Below are positions 36,751 to 46,166 of a stretch of 64,000 nucleotides of DNA, piece by piece. The translations under genes were made by a program, and so were the position numbers. This stretch comes from Clostridium punense (GTDB lineage Bacteria > Bacillota > Clostridia > Clostridiales > Clostridiaceae). A model generated the notes under the pieces. The model made no database searches. It saw only the letters and a list, made by a program, of their open reading frames with translations, and was not told where the DNA came from. How positions within the stretch are numbered: the stretch's first letter is position 1; each line of letters opens with the position of its first letter. Where the stretch lies: positions 124,001 to 188,000 of the forward strand of contig NZ_JAGGLL010000005.1 in assembly GCF_017874425.1 (NCBI RefSeq). The letters are read 5' to 3'.

Positions 36751-36874
36751 CGGGTTTCAGCCTACCCACCAAAAATAAAGCTCAATTTAATTCATATAAA
36801 AAAGGCGTGTATTCACAGGTCCTTTTAAAAGCTAGCGATTACCGCCACCTTTTTACACACACTCTGAAACCCCG
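36751..36874. other. Structured non-coding element, about 124 nt
   Basis: The ends CGGGTTTCAG (36751-36760) and CTGAAACCCCG (36864-36874) are inverted repeats. Inside, AAAAAAGG can pair with CCTTTTT, and an alternative hairpin AAAAGG-C-GTG/CAC-AGGT-CCTTTT forms at about 36800-36826. GC content is clearly above that of the flanks. It may be a small RNA gene, a mobile-element remnant or a decayed gene; I cannot decide. Confidence 0.45.
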
Positions 36875-36931
36875 TAATTACAAGGCATTCCAGGTGCTTT
36901 TTTTAGGCACAAAAGTTGAAAATCCTATATA

Positions 36932-36977
36932 AAAAGTTAAAGCCCTGCAAACTTAATTTTGCAGGGCTTTAACTTTT
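36932..36977. terminator. Strong bidirectional terminator
   Basis: AAAGTTAAAGCCCTGCAAA pairs perfectly with TTTGCAGGGCTTTAACTTT around a 6-nt loop, with T-runs on either strand. It closes the helicase/small-protein unit on the minus strand. Confidence 0.88.
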
Positions 36978-37013
36978 CTTAATTTTATATTATGTGTCTA
37001 TATACTTTAGAAT

Positions 37014-37316
37014 TTACACTAATTGAAAGTCACCGTTTCCTAAGTTTTTTAAGGTCTCAAGGGTAACTTCTTCCTTATGTTCTCTATGGTCCTTTTCTCC
37101 AAGCCAGCTTCTAAAAGTTGTAAATAACTCTTCCTTAAAGTATTTTGAATTTGTTCTTGGAAAGCTTGGTAGTGGTTCAAAACCAGAATCCTTAGCTTTT
37201 TTCACGCCCTCTTGGTCATACTGGAAATAATATTTTTCACTTCTAAAAGAAAGCTGACCAACATTAAAGCTGTCACCATTTTCATTTTTCCAGACTAAAT
37301 TTAAACTATGTTCCAT
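37014..37316 (-). CDS. Conserved-looking small protein of unknown function
   Basis: 100 residues, soluble. I place the start at the ATG at 37316 because AGGAG lies 8 nt before it; an in-frame ATG at 37349 falls inside a MITE-like element and is unlikely to be used. The sequence has 'FNVGQLSFRSEKYYFQYD' followed by 'GFEPLPSFPRTNSKYFKEELFTTFRSWL', which faintly recalls the N-terminal part of HipA-like proteins, but I do not recognise the family with confidence. It follows the helicase gene in the same direction and may be in its transcript, separated by the repeat. Confidence 0.7.
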   Translation of the reverse strand: MEHSLNLVWKNENGDSFNVGQLSFRSEKYYFQYDQEGVKKAKDSGFEPLPSFPRTNSKYFKEELFTTFRSWLGEKDHREHKEEVTLETLKNLGNGDFQLV

Positions 37317-37344
37317 TTCTATTTCTCCTTTTACTTCTACATTA

Positions 37345-37431
37345 GGCATCTTCAGAAAATAAATAAGTTAATTTGCTTGTGAACACAAAATAGCCTTCAC
37401 ATCTTTGACTTGTTATTTATTTTCAGATGCC
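37345..37431. mobile_element. MITE-like element family 1, copy 1 (87 bp)
   Basis: Begins GGCATCTTCAGAAAATAAAT and ends in the inverted form ATTTATTTTCAGATGCC. It is flanked by TTA on both sides (37342-37344 and 37432-37434), a 3-bp target duplication. The centre contains CACAAAATAGCCTTCACATC, shared with copy 3. No coding capacity. Confidence 0.8.
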
Positions 37432-37449
37432 TTACTTCAACAAATATTA

Positions 37450-40400
37450 TTAATTCATCCCATTACTTCTTTTAATTTTCCCTATAACTTCATCTCTATT
37501 CAAATAAAACTCACTGCTTCTAACTTTGAGAAAATTCCACCCTGCTCTTTCTAAGGTATGCTGTGCTGCATATTCCTCTTCATAGTTATATGGCATATCA
37601 TTGTTTTTTCCTATGCACTTTATGGCTAAGTTTTTCTCACCACATACTACAAAGTCTATGGTATATTTACTTATATTGTAGTGTGGTATTACCTCTAACC
37701 CCTGGTTACTTAACTCCTCATAAATATCTTCTTCAAAAGGAGATAAAATTAGGGTTGCTGCTGCCTGATTCTCTACTTCTTTGGCATTATTATAACTTTC
37801 CATGTAGGATAAAAGTTCTCTTCTTACACACTTAGGACTTAAATCTTCTAAATCTACAGAATGGAATAACCACATTTGATTTTTAGCTCTGCTGGCTGCA
37901 ACATTAAATCTTCTTATATCAGAAGCTTTAGATAAGGCTGCAAATTTTATATTATTCCCCACAACCATGGATAAGAACATTACATCCCTTTCATCTCCTT
38001 GGAAGGAATAAGCATCTCCGCAAATAAGATTTCTTTTCACCATCTCTTCTAAACCTAAGTTTTCTATAAGCATATTTTCTATAAGTTCTGCTTGAGCTTC
38101 TCCTAGAAGAGATATAACACCCATGGTCATTCCATCATAGGAAGGATCTTTGCAGCATTTTTTTATGGTTTCAACTACTTCATAGGCCTCTTTAATGTTT
38201 ATTGCCTTGCTTTCATCCCTGAAACCTTCCTCGATTTTTACAGCTTTTATCGGTGTTAACAAGTTGCTTCTTATTGGATTTCTAAGGGGAGTTATTTCAT
38301 TAGAATAGCATAGTCCGTTGCTAAAGCCTATGATATCTTCTAGAGATCTAAAGTGCTCCTTTAAAACCAACCTGTTTGGAAATATTCTAAGAGCAGTATT
38401 ATAAAGACTTGTTTTTAAATCAAACCATTCCTTGTGTGGTATGTCCTTTAAGTGAAGCTCTATAAGCTCATCCACTTTTTCAGCATTCTTTCCTATAGCT
38501 TCTGGGCTTATTTGCTTTTCATCCCCTACAATTACTGCTCTCTCTGCTCTCATTAAAGCAGTTATGGCTGAAATATCACTTTGACTGCTCTCATCTACAA
38601 TAACCACATCAAAGAGATTTTCATTAAGCTTTAGATTTTCAATAACCCTATTAATTGGCATTATCCAAACAGGAATTACATCCTTACAGTTTTCCATTTC
38701 ACCTTGAGCAATTTTTCTGTACTTAACAGCCTGAGCCCCAGTACCTTTACCAATTCTCTTGATGGCTTCCATCCAAGTGAATAAGCTTCTTTTTTGAGGC
38801 TCTGTAGTTCTTTGAATTTGATTATACCAAGACTTTTTAGCAACTATCTCTCTTACAAGCTGACCTTGTCTTAACTTTTCTTCCTGTAGGCTTTTTTCTA
38901 TTGACTTAACATCTATATTGAGTAGAGTTTTAATATAGCTGTTAAAGGCTGAGTATTTTACAGCTCCTTGGAAGTTTTTATAATCATACCAGTTGCTTTT
39001 CTTTGTTGTGTCTTGTCCATAATCTTTATTCTGGTGTTCTTCTGCTCTTAAAGTTCCCTGATCCTTAGGGGTAAAAATATTACCACCTATTAAGCTTGTT
39101 ACAAGTTTAGGACAACTTTCTACTAAATTATTTTTAAGGGTTAGGAAATCCTCTAAATCCTTACTGTGATTTATTAAATAGGCTACTTTATCATAGTATT
39201 TTTTCACGTAGTCTATATTTAGTTCTCCAACTTTTCTTGAAAGTTCCATAAGTACTGGGTATTTATTTATACCCTTTTTCATTTCTTCTAGCTCTCTTTC
39301 ATAAGCTTCAAATTCTCTTATGAAATTCAAGCTCACTATAACAGACTTTAGATATTCATAGGCTTCTACTTTATAAAAGTTTAGTTCTCTATTAAACTTT
39401 TTCACCTTTAATAGTTTTAACACCTTATTTTTATAATCTTCCTCAAAGGTCAGAAGATTTTCTACTTCTTTACTAAAGCTTTGAATAATAGTTAGATAAT
39501 TATCTGCTTTAAATGAAACTTCTTCTACTTCAAAAGTCTTCACTGTGGAGTTATAGTAATTTATAATTTTCTCCTCCAGTTTTATTAAAGCTAGATAATC
39601 CATTAAGATATTACCTTGTTCTATGGTAGTTAATTTTTCTCCATCAATTAAGATTTCTTGAAGAATATAATTTAAATCCTTATGAAGAATCTTAAATATG
39701 GCACCTATTTTCCCCTTAGAAGCTAGAGTGCTATAAATTGTGTTAAAATCACTTCTTAATTTAACCATATCTAAGGTTTCTGGAATTGTTATTTTATACT
39801 TGTTTACCTTTGCTCTAAGAGTATAAACTTCTTCTAGGTGCTGGTTTATTGTAGTAACAAACTCTCCCCAGAAGGTTTTATTAGTTTCACTAGTATAAAT
39901 GTGCTTTAAGATATCCTCCATTAGAGTATGTTCATACTTCTTTAGCACTGAAATAGCTTCTTCTATTGTCTGAAGAAGATTAGAGTTGGTGTAGCTAGTG
40001 TTTTCTTTATCCTGCCAGTGGCTTACATTACTTCTATGAATATAGATATCATCTAGTAAAGCCTTATAACCTTCCATATTAGAAATTAGTCTATCAGCCT
40101 GTGGCAACTTATTTATATACTCATTTACATTTTCATAAAGCTCTACTAGGTCTTTTGAATAAACCCTACTATAGTTTATTAGCTTTTCAAACTCTTCATT
40201 ATTCAAAGTAATATTATGATTGATGTCTATATTGTCTTCAATATATGATAAAGACTTTAAGTTTTCTTTTACAAACTTAGCCATGTCAGCTACATAATAA
40301 TTATTTCCAAGGTAATTAATTTGAGAATTTTCTAAGGTATATACTTCCTTCAACTTGTTAAGTAAATCCTTGCTGTTTTCTTCACTTTGTCTAAGCTTAT

Positions 40401-41601
40401 ATTTTAAAAGCTTAGCTTCTTTTTTAAGCTCTCCAGTATCTAAAGAAAGATTTTCTGTAATTTTTCTTACTGACTCATCCAGTTCTTCCATAGCTTTTGA
40501 GTCATCTCCTAGGATGCTCATACATAGGGATTTAATCTCCTCTGGAATCTTGTTACTTAACACTTTTAGTGCTCTATCTGTTTGACTAGTTACAAGAACT
40601 CTTTTTCCGTGAGCTAAAAGATGACAAATAAGATTTACTATGGTATGACTCTTCCCTGTTCCTGGAGGACCTTGAACCACTACTCCAAAGTTCTTACTAA
40701 GTCTTTTTGTTATTTCCTTCTGCTCCTCATTGTAGGGTAGTGGAAATAAAAGCTCTTCTCCTAATTCCCTCCAAGTTTCCTCTTCTTCCTCTGTAAGAGT
40801 TAATTTCTCCTCTGTAACTAGAGCCTCTATAGTTTTAGGTACTTTAAAGCCTTTTTTTACTTCTTCTATTATAGACGTGAGCTCCATATTCCAAAGCCTA
40901 GTGTCTACTTTTCTAACTATAATTACGGCCTCATTGTATATATTAAATCCACTTTCTCCTTCTAGGTCAAAAAGAGATTCCACTGGCTTGTACTCATTTT
41001 CTATATTAAGGTTAAGGCCTTCTATAATAGCTGCTATTGCCTTTGAAATTTGTTCCTCATCTCTTGGATTAATTCCGAGAGCCTTAACCTTTCCTGATAC
41101 ATTAATAAGCTTTTCTAAGGAAAGGTCAACATCACTTTTTATTCCCTGTAATTCTGCATCTTTATGTTCTTCGTCTAACCCATATAACATATCTAGTTCT
41201 ACGTTGGTTATGTTATTATAGGGTTTTAGCATAAACATGGATTTTTTATCATCAAAGGTTAAATCCATTTTTGTTGTGAATAAAGGATGTACCACGGTTT
41301 CATGCCCAAAATTTCCTACAAGGAGTCCATGTCCATAAATTACTTCTAAATTTTCACTATTTTTTTCTAAACTAAAGAAAAGTTTAGAAAACTTATTATA
41401 AAGTTCCTTTGAAGTTTTTGTTATTTCAATCCAGTTATCTTTATCCTCACTGTATACAAGGGTAACTCCTTCTAAGGAGCCTATGTCATTTTCATAAAAC
41501 ACTTCTTCATAGTCACTTATATTTCTTATCTTTTTATCATTTATAGTTTTGATGCTATGCAAATAATTAAAAACTTGCATAACCTTTGGATTTACTGTCA
41601 A
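37450..41601 (-). CDS. SF1 (DNA2/UPF1-like) helicase with degenerate C-terminal nuclease-like domain
   Basis: 1383 residues. The start is a TTG at 41601 with GGAGG 8 nt upstream; an ATG 30 bases earlier lies before the ribosome site. Walker A is 'GPPGTGKSHT' (about 311-320), Walker B 'DVVIVDESSQSD' (about 998-1009), then 'VIVGDEKQISP', 'EHFRSLEDI', 'GDAYSFQGDERDVMFLSMV' and 'RRFNVAASRAK', the ordered motifs of UPF1-like SF1 helicases. A long, largely helical insert separates Walker A and B. The last 90 residues resemble a very-short-patch/MTES_1575-type nuclease fold, but the usual ExxDG active-site segment reads 'LAIKCIG', so catalysis is doubtful. It lies between glycan genes without obvious link; a role in DNA repair or defence is possible. 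Confidence 0.85.
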   Translation of the reverse strand: MTVNPKVMQVFNYLHSIKTINDKKIRNISDYEEVFYENDIGSLEGVTLVYSEDKDNWIEITKTSKELYNKFSKLFFSLEKNSENLEVIYGHGLLVGNFGHETVVHPLFTTKMDLTFDDKKSMFMLKPYNNITNVELDMLYGLDEEHKDAELQGIKSDVDLSLEKLINVSGKVKALGINPRDEEQISKAIAAIIEGLNLNIENEYKPVESLFDLEGESGFNIYNEAVIIVRKVDTRLWNMELTSIIEEVKKGFKVPKTIEALVTEEKLTLTEEEEETWRELGEELLFPLPYNEEQKEITKRLSKNFGVVVQGPPGTGKSHTIVNLICHLLAHGKRVLVTSQTDRALKVLSNKIPEEIKSLCMSILGDDSKAMEELDESVRKITENLSLDTGELKKEAKLLKYKLRQSEENSKDLLNKLKEVYTLENSQINYLGNNYYVADMAKFVKENLKSLSYIEDNIDINHNITLNNEEFEKLINYSRVYSKDLVELYENVNEYINKLPQADRLISNMEGYKALLDDIYIHRSNVSHWQDKENTSYTNSNLLQTIEEAISVLKKYEHTLMEDILKHIYTSETNKTFWGEFVTTINQHLEEVYTLRAKVNKYKITIPETLDMVKLRSDFNTIYSTLASKGKIGAIFKILHKDLNYILQEILIDGEKLTTIEQGNILMDYLALIKLEEKIINYYNSTVKTFEVEEVSFKADNYLTIIQSFSKEVENLLTFEEDYKNKVLKLLKVKKFNRELNFYKVEAYEYLKSVIVSLNFIREFEAYERELEEMKKGINKYPVLMELSRKVGELNIDYVKKYYDKVAYLINHSKDLEDFLTLKNNLVESCPKLVTSLIGGNIFTPKDQGTLRAEEHQNKDYGQDTTKKSNWYDYKNFQGAVKYSAFNSYIKTLLNIDVKSIEKSLQEEKLRQGQLVREIVAKKSWYNQIQRTTEPQKRSLFTWMEAIKRIGKGTGAQAVKYRKIAQGEMENCKDVIPVWIMPINRVIENLKLNENLFDVVIVDESSQSDISAITALMRAERAVIVGDEKQISPEAIGKNAEKVDELIELHLKDIPHKEWFDLKTSLYNTALRIFPNRLVLKEHFRSLEDIIGFSNGLCYSNEITPLRNPIRSNLLTPIKAVKIEEGFRDESKAINIKEAYEVVETIKKCCKDPSYDGMTMGVISLLGEAQAELIENMLIENLGLEEMVKRNLICGDAYSFQGDERDVMFLSMVVGNNIKFAALSKASDIRRFNVAASRAKNQMWLFHSVDLEDLSPKCVRRELLSYMESYNNAKEVENQAAATLILSPFEEDIYEELSNQGLEVIPHYNISKYTIDFVVCGEKNLAIKCIGKNNDMPYNYEEEYAAQHTLERAGWNFLKVRSSEFYLNRDEVIGKIKRSNGMN

Positions 41602-41636
41602 CTTAATTACCTCCAGCCTTATTTCATACATTTGCC

Positions 41637-41737
41637 AAAAATCTTAAGGGAACCATAGTAGGTTTATATACAGGTTAGGACTTAAGACATCTTCAAAAAA
41701 TAAATAAATTTATTTTCAGGTGCCTAACTTTGGTTCC
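41637..41737 (-). repeat. Hairpin repeat family 2, copy C, interrupted by a family-1 element
   Basis: Minus strand: GGAACCAAAGTTA ... CTATGGTTCCCTTAAGATTTTTGG. The arms pair as in the other copies. The sequence is split by a 39-bp family-1 element (41686-41724); removing it restores close similarity to copy B. It lies between rmlD and the helicase ribosome site and may act as a terminator for rmlD. Confidence 0.6.
41686..41724. mobile_element. MITE-like element family 1, copy 2 (39 bp, internally deleted)
   Basis: GACATCTTCAAAAAATAAAT joined almost directly to the inverted end TTTATTTTCAGGTGCC. It is flanked by TAA on both sides (41683-41685 and 41725-41727) and inserted in a family-2 repeat. 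Confidence 0.75.
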
Positions 41738-41852
41738 TCCAATAAATAATGAATAAGTTCATTTTAAAAATCCACTTTAAAAAGTGGTTTAACGCCTATC
41801 TTAATCATGTTTAAACGCTAAGGAGTGTGAGAGCCACTCCTGCAAAATATGG

Positions 41853-42746
41853 TTAAAACTTTTCAAGTGTTTTAACGTTCTCTATAAAGGTCTTTAAGGC
41901 TTCTTCCCAAGGTCTCATTTCATTTCCTACAGTGCACCTTAACATCATATTATCTAAAGATGAAAAACTTGGTCTTTTAGCTGCACTATTAAATTGTTCT
42001 GAGGTTACAGGGTCCACAGTGCAGTTTATCTTAGCTAGGGTTACTATAGCCTTTGCAAAGTCATACCAAGTGCATTCCCCTTCACCTGTACAATTATATA
42101 TACCATATTCTTCTGTAGGTATTAGTTTTAAAAGATGATGAACTAAATCCTCTACATTGGTTGGATTTCCCCTTTGATCATTTACCACCGTTAAGTGGCC
42201 TTTTTCTTTTGCAACCTTCATTATGGTTTTAACAAAATTCTTTCCATAGTATCCGTAGAGCCAAGCAGGTCTTACAATAAAGTACTTTGTTGAAAATTCC
42301 CTCACATATTCTTCACCAAGTGCCTTACTTTTACCATAAGCACTTACTGGGTCTACTTTATCATACTCCTTATAAGGAACCGTCCCCTGTCCTCTAAATA
42401 CATAATCTGTGGAAAGGTGCAGTAATTTTGCTCCTATTTCTTCTGAGGCCATGGCTAAGTTTCTTGGTCCTAAGCTATTTACCTTAAACGCTAAGTCTTC
42501 ATTACTTTCACAGCCATCTACATTAGTGTATGCGGCGCAGTTTATTACTACTTCTGGTTTTTTCTTATGAAAAAGCTCTTTTACAGCCTTTAAGTCTGTA
42601 ATATCTAGCTCCTCTACACCACAAGGAATTATTTCACAGTTTTTTACTTCTTTTGGCACTGGCCCCAGCTCTGATTTCCCTCTACTGAGTATTTCTATTA
42701 GTTGCGTACCTAATTGGCCCTTAGCTCCTGTTATTAGTATTTTCAT
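41853..42746 (-). CDS. rmlD: dTDP-4-dehydrorhamnose reductase
   Basis: 297 residues. 'ILITGAKGQLGTQLIEIL' is the NADPH site; 'VINCAAYTNVDGCE', 'LSTDYVFRGQG', 'YGKSKALGEEYV' (Y-x3-K) and 'RPAWLYGYYGKNFV' are RmlD signatures. It performs the last step to dTDP-L-rhamnose. It is the last of four rml genes read in the order A-B-C-D. GGAAGG precedes the start. Confidence 0.95.
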   Translation of the reverse strand: MKILITGAKGQLGTQLIEILSRGKSELGPVPKEVKNCEIIPCGVEELDITDLKAVKELFHKKKPEVVINCAAYTNVDGCESNEDLAFKVNSLGPRNLAMASEEIGAKLLHLSTDYVFRGQGTVPYKEYDKVDPVSAYGKSKALGEEYVREFSTKYFIVRPAWLYGYYGKNFVKTIMKVAKEKGHLTVVNDQRGNPTNVEDLVHHLLKLIPTEEYGIYNCTGEGECTWYDFAKAIVTLAKINCTVDPVTSEQFNSAAKRPSFSSLDNMMLRCTVGNEMRPWEEALKTFIENVKTLEKF

Positions 42747-42965
42747 CCTTATTCACCTTCCAAAATATTCTTAAATAATAAATGAACTTGTTCTTTAAAT
42801 TATCTTTAATATTCTTTAAGAGAATTTCTCTTTTAAAAAAGCATCCTTTCCTTTGTTCATTGCTTGTTTTTAGCCAAAGTTTCTACCTAAGAAGCCTGTT
42901 AGAATCATATTTCTAAAATATCCTTAGAAATATGAAGAGTACAAAAATTTCCTTGTAGAATGTGC

Positions 42966-43523
42966 TTAAAAATCTAAATGTAGATCCTTAAGGAAAGTTC
43001 CCTTTTTATCTTTATCTGATAGTAAAACTTCTTCAATATTATCTAGGGGCCACTGTATTCCCACTGCTGGGTCATTCCACATTAAGCTTCCTTCAAATTC
43101 AGGATGATAAAAATCCGTACACTTATATAAAAACTCTGCTTCCTCAGAAGTAACTAAAAAACCATGTGCAAAGCCTTCTGGTACATAAAACATTCTTTTG
43201 TTTTCTTCACTTAAATAAACTCCCTGCCACTTTCCATAGGTAGGTGAGTTTTTTCTAAGGTCTACTGCTACATCATATACTTCTCCCTTTGTAACCCTAA
43301 CTAGCTTTCCTTGAGAGTGTTTACTTTGAAAGTGCATCCCTCTAAGGACACCTTTTTTTGACTTAGAATGGTTGTCTTGAACAAACTCCATATCTAGTCC
43401 TGCTTCTTTGAAGGCATTAGCATTATAGGTTTCCAGAAAAAAGCCTCTATTATCTCCAAAGACCTTTGACTCAACTATGTAAAGCCCCTTTATATCTGTT
43501 TCTATAAAATTAAAGTTTCCCAT
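42966..43523 (-). CDS. rmlC: dTDP-4-dehydrorhamnose 3,5-epimerase
   Basis: 185-residue cupin. 'FFLETYNANAFKEAGLDMEFVQDNHSKSKKGVLRGMHFQ' includes the catalytic-type His; 'GEVYDVAVDLRKNSPTYGKW', 'FYVPEGFAHGFLV' and 'YKCTDFYHPEFEGSLMWNDP' follow. All are RmlC hallmarks and the length is normal. A 219-bp AT-rich gap without a clear feature separates it from rmlD. Confidence 0.95.
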   Translation of the reverse strand: MGNFNFIETDIKGLYIVESKVFGDNRGFFLETYNANAFKEAGLDMEFVQDNHSKSKKGVLRGMHFQSKHSQGKLVRVTKGEVYDVAVDLRKNSPTYGKWQGVYLSEENKRMFYVPEGFAHGFLVTSEEAEFLYKCTDFYHPEFEGSLMWNDPAVGIQWPLDNIEEVLLSDKDKKGTFLKDLHLDF

Positions 43524-43554
43524 ATGTTACTCCCTCCAAAATGTCATTAAAAAC

Positions 43555-43579
43555 GCCCTCACCAACTAATGATGAAGGC
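43555..43579 (-). terminator. Possible weak terminator between rmlB and rmlC
   Basis: On the minus strand GCCTTCA pairs with TGAGGGC (one G-T pair) and is followed by GTTTTT. Because rmlC and rmlD follow in the same direction, it may only reduce read-through. Confidence 0.45.
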
Positions 43580-43609
43580 TTTTATTTTAAACAAATATAG
43601 GTTTGGTTG

Positions 43610-44665
43610 TTAATTTTTTTCATACATAGAACTATAATAATTTTGGTATTCTCCTGAAGTTACATGTTCCATCCACTTCTTATTGTCTAAATACCATTTT
43701 ATAGTTTTAACTATACCTACTTCAAAGGTAGTTTCTGGATACCATCCTAGTTCTTCTTTTATCTTAGTTGGGTCAATACCGTATCTTCTATCGTGGCCTT
43801 TTCTATCCTCTACATACTTTATAAGATTTTCTGTAACTTCTTTATCTACATTTTCATTTAAATAACTTATAACTGTTTTAACTATATCAATATTGGTTCT
43901 TTCATTATGTCCCCCTACATTGTAAACCTGTCCTAGGGTTCCCTTAGTTAATACCATATCTATAGCCTTACAGTGGTCTTCTACATATAACCAATCCCTT
44001 ATATTCATTCCATCTCCATAAACAGGTAAGTCCTTATGATTTAAGCAATTGTTTATTAAAAGTGGAATTAACTTTTCAGGAAATTGATAAGGGCCATAAT
44101 TATTAGAGCATCTAGTGATATTTATAGGCATTTTATATGTATCTCCATAAGCCTTCACCATTAAATCTGATCCTGCTTTACTTGAAGAATATGGGCTATG
44201 TGGGTCTAGTGGAGTTGTTTCCATAAAGAATCCTGTATCTCCTAAGGAACCGTAAACTTCGTCAGTGGATACTTGAAGATACTTCTTTCCTTCCTTCCAG
44301 CCATCTTTTGTTTCCCAGGCAGCTTTAGAAGCATTTAAAAGGTTCACTGTTCCTAACACATTGGTTTTTGCAAAAACTTCTGGTTCCCTTATACTTCTGT
44401 CCACATGGGACTCAGCTGCAAAGTTTACTACATAATCTACTTCATAAGCTTTAAATATATTTTCTACTACTTCTTTATCACAAATATCCCCTTGAACAAA
44501 GGTGTAATTTTCATTACTTTCTACACTTTTTAGATTTTCTAGATTCCCTGCATAGGTTAATTTATCTAAATTTATTATTTTAATATCCTTGTATTTATCT
44601 AACATATAATGAACAAAGTTAGAGCCTATAAATCCTGCTCCTCCTGTTACTAAATAAGTTTTCAC
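43610..44665 (-). CDS. rmlB: dTDP-glucose 4,6-dehydratase
   Basis: 351 residues. 'YLVTGGAGFIGSNFVHYML', 'VNFAAESHVDRSI', 'QVSTDEVYGSLG', 'SPYSSSKAGSDLMV' (Y-x3-K) and 'RCSNNYGPYQFPEKLIPL' identify RmlB. The start is taken as the GTG at 44665, preceded by GGAGAGG and 5 nt; an in-frame ATG 18 bases earlier lies before that site. It makes dTDP-4-keto-6-deoxyglucose, the substrate of RmlC. Confidence 0.95.
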   Translation of the reverse strand: MKTYLVTGGAGFIGSNFVHYMLDKYKDIKIINLDKLTYAGNLENLKSVESNENYTFVQGDICDKEVVENIFKAYEVDYVVNFAAESHVDRSIREPEVFAKTNVLGTVNLLNASKAAWETKDGWKEGKKYLQVSTDEVYGSLGDTGFFMETTPLDPHSPYSSSKAGSDLMVKAYGDTYKMPINITRCSNNYGPYQFPEKLIPLLINNCLNHKDLPVYGDGMNIRDWLYVEDHCKAIDMVLTKGTLGQVYNVGGHNERTNIDIVKTVISYLNENVDKEVTENLIKYVEDRKGHDRRYGIDPTKIKEELGWYPETTFEVGIVKTIKWYLDNKKWMEHVTSGEYQNYYSSMYEKN

Positions 44666-44789
44666 TATAACCTCTCCAATCATGAAATACTAAAGAATTT
44701 AATCATCTCAATTACCACGGAAAAATATTTATATTATCACTACAACGGTTAAAAAGCTGTTCCTACTAAATATACTTATAACCATTTAG

Positions 44790-45653
44790 TTATTGATTTG
44801 CAATGTTAATTAAGTATTTTCCATAATCTGATTTACAAAGGGGTTCTGCCAACTTTAATAGCTGGTCTCTATCTATAAACCCTTTTTTATAAGCAATTTC
44901 CTCAATGCAGGCTATGTAAAGCCCTTGTCTTGTTTGAATTGCTTCCACAAAGTTTGAAGCTTCTAAAAGTCCTATATGAGTTCCTGTGTCAAGCCAAGCC
45001 ATACCTCTTCCAAACAACTCTACCTTTAACTTTCCTCTCCTTAAGTATTCGTTATTTACTGAAGTTATTTCTAGCTCTCCTCTTGAAGATGGTTTAATAG
45101 TCTTTGCAATTTCGATAACTGAATTGTCATAGAAATATAAACCTGGTACTGCATAATTAGATCTTGGATTTTCTGGCTTTTCCTCTATGGATAGTACATT
45201 GAAACTTTTATCAAACTCAACTACTCCAAATTCTGTTGGATTACTTACATGATATCCAAAAATAGTAGCTTCTTCTCTTTCTACAGCTTTTTTAAGTCTT
45301 TCACTAAAGCTATAACCGTAAAAAACATTGTCTCCCAGAACTAAAGCTACCTTATCTTCTCCGATAAATTCTTCTCCAATAATAAAAGCTTCTGCTAGCC
45401 CATTAGGCTGCTCCTGAATAGCATACTGAATATTTAGTCCTATTTGACTTCCATCTTCTAAAAGTTCCTGAAAAGATGGTAAATCTCTTGGCGTAGATAT
45501 AATTAAAATGTCCTTAATACCAGCTAACATAAGCACTGATAGCGGATAATAAATCATTGGTTTATCATATATAGGTAAGATTTGCTTAGATACAGATTTA
45601 GTTATTGGGTAAAGTCTTGTGCCTGAACCCCCAGCTAAAATTATTCCTTTCAT
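44790..45653 (-). CDS. rmlA: Glucose-1-phosphate thymidylyltransferase
   Basis: 287 residues. '[44 protein letters not shown]' is the complete nucleotidyltransferase signature, followed by '[14 protein letters not shown]', 'FGVVEFDKS...[23 protein letters not shown]' and '[20 protein letters not shown]'. It makes dTDP-glucose and opens the rhamnose pathway. It is first in the rml group and has a candidate promoter at 45722-45730. Confidence 0.96.
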   Translation of the reverse strand: MKGIILAGGSGTRLYPITKSVSKQILPIYDKPMIYYPLSVLMLAGIKDILIISTPRDLPSFQELLEDGSQIGLNIQYAIQEQPNGLAEAFIIGEEFIGEDKVALVLGDNVFYGYSFSERLKKAVEREEATIFGYHVSNPTEFGVVEFDKSFNVLSIEEKPENPRSNYAVPGLYFYDNSVIEIAKTIKPSSRGELEITSVNNEYLRRGKLKVELFGRGMAWLDTGTHIGLLEASNFVEAIQTRQGLYIACIEEIAYKKGFIDRDQLLKLAEPLCKSDYGKYLINIANQ

Positions 45654-45721
45654 TTATATCACCTCATTAAGTATAATCCCCTGCCAACTAAGAACTTAAT
45701 TATAGGAAATTAAACATTTTT

Positions 45722-45730
45722 ATTATACCA
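45722..45730 (-). promoter_or_regulatory. Candidate extended -10 promoter for the rml genes
   Basis: On the minus strand TGG-TATAAT, i.e. a TGN extension directly before a perfect -10 box. No good -35 is visible. It would give a leader of about 65 nt before rmlA. Confidence 0.45.
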
Positions 45731-46166
45731 TAAACTGCATTATCTTATTTGATTAAGGTACCCTAAATAAATGCATACAGCTCTTTCTAAAGCTTAAGGA
45801 TAAAATATGGTATTATTATCTCACAAAAACTAATCATTATTAGTAAGCTACAATTTAAATCACAATATATAGTAGTATAGTCATATTTATTTCTACTACA
45901 TCAAGTATAGAAATTTATGCTCAATACTTATTGTGGTTTAATCATTGTATATAATTTATTCTATCATTATATAACAAGATAAATAGTAATTGAAATTACT
46001 ACCAAGAAGTCTTTACCTTCCTTACATTTACTCATGCATAACAAAAAATACATGACTTTATTATACATTAAAAGTCTTATACTTCTCATTATATGACAAA
46101 TTCTATATTTATAAAAGAATATCCTAGTTTTTGTGCTATGTAAACCTATTTTAGTTTTTTAAATAA

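Larger units (their letters stand above)
35879..37013. other. 1.1-kb non-coding region
   Basis: AT-rich, with no supportable gene. The part 35.9-36.6 kb holds only short AT tracts and a possible TATAAT (36071-36076, minus strand) for the transferase gene. From 36.6 kb there are, in order, a 34-bp perfect palindrome (36618-36651), a structured patch of higher GC (36751-36874), a small GTGC/GCAC hairpin (36893-36910) and a strong terminator (36932-36977). Confidence 0.6.
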
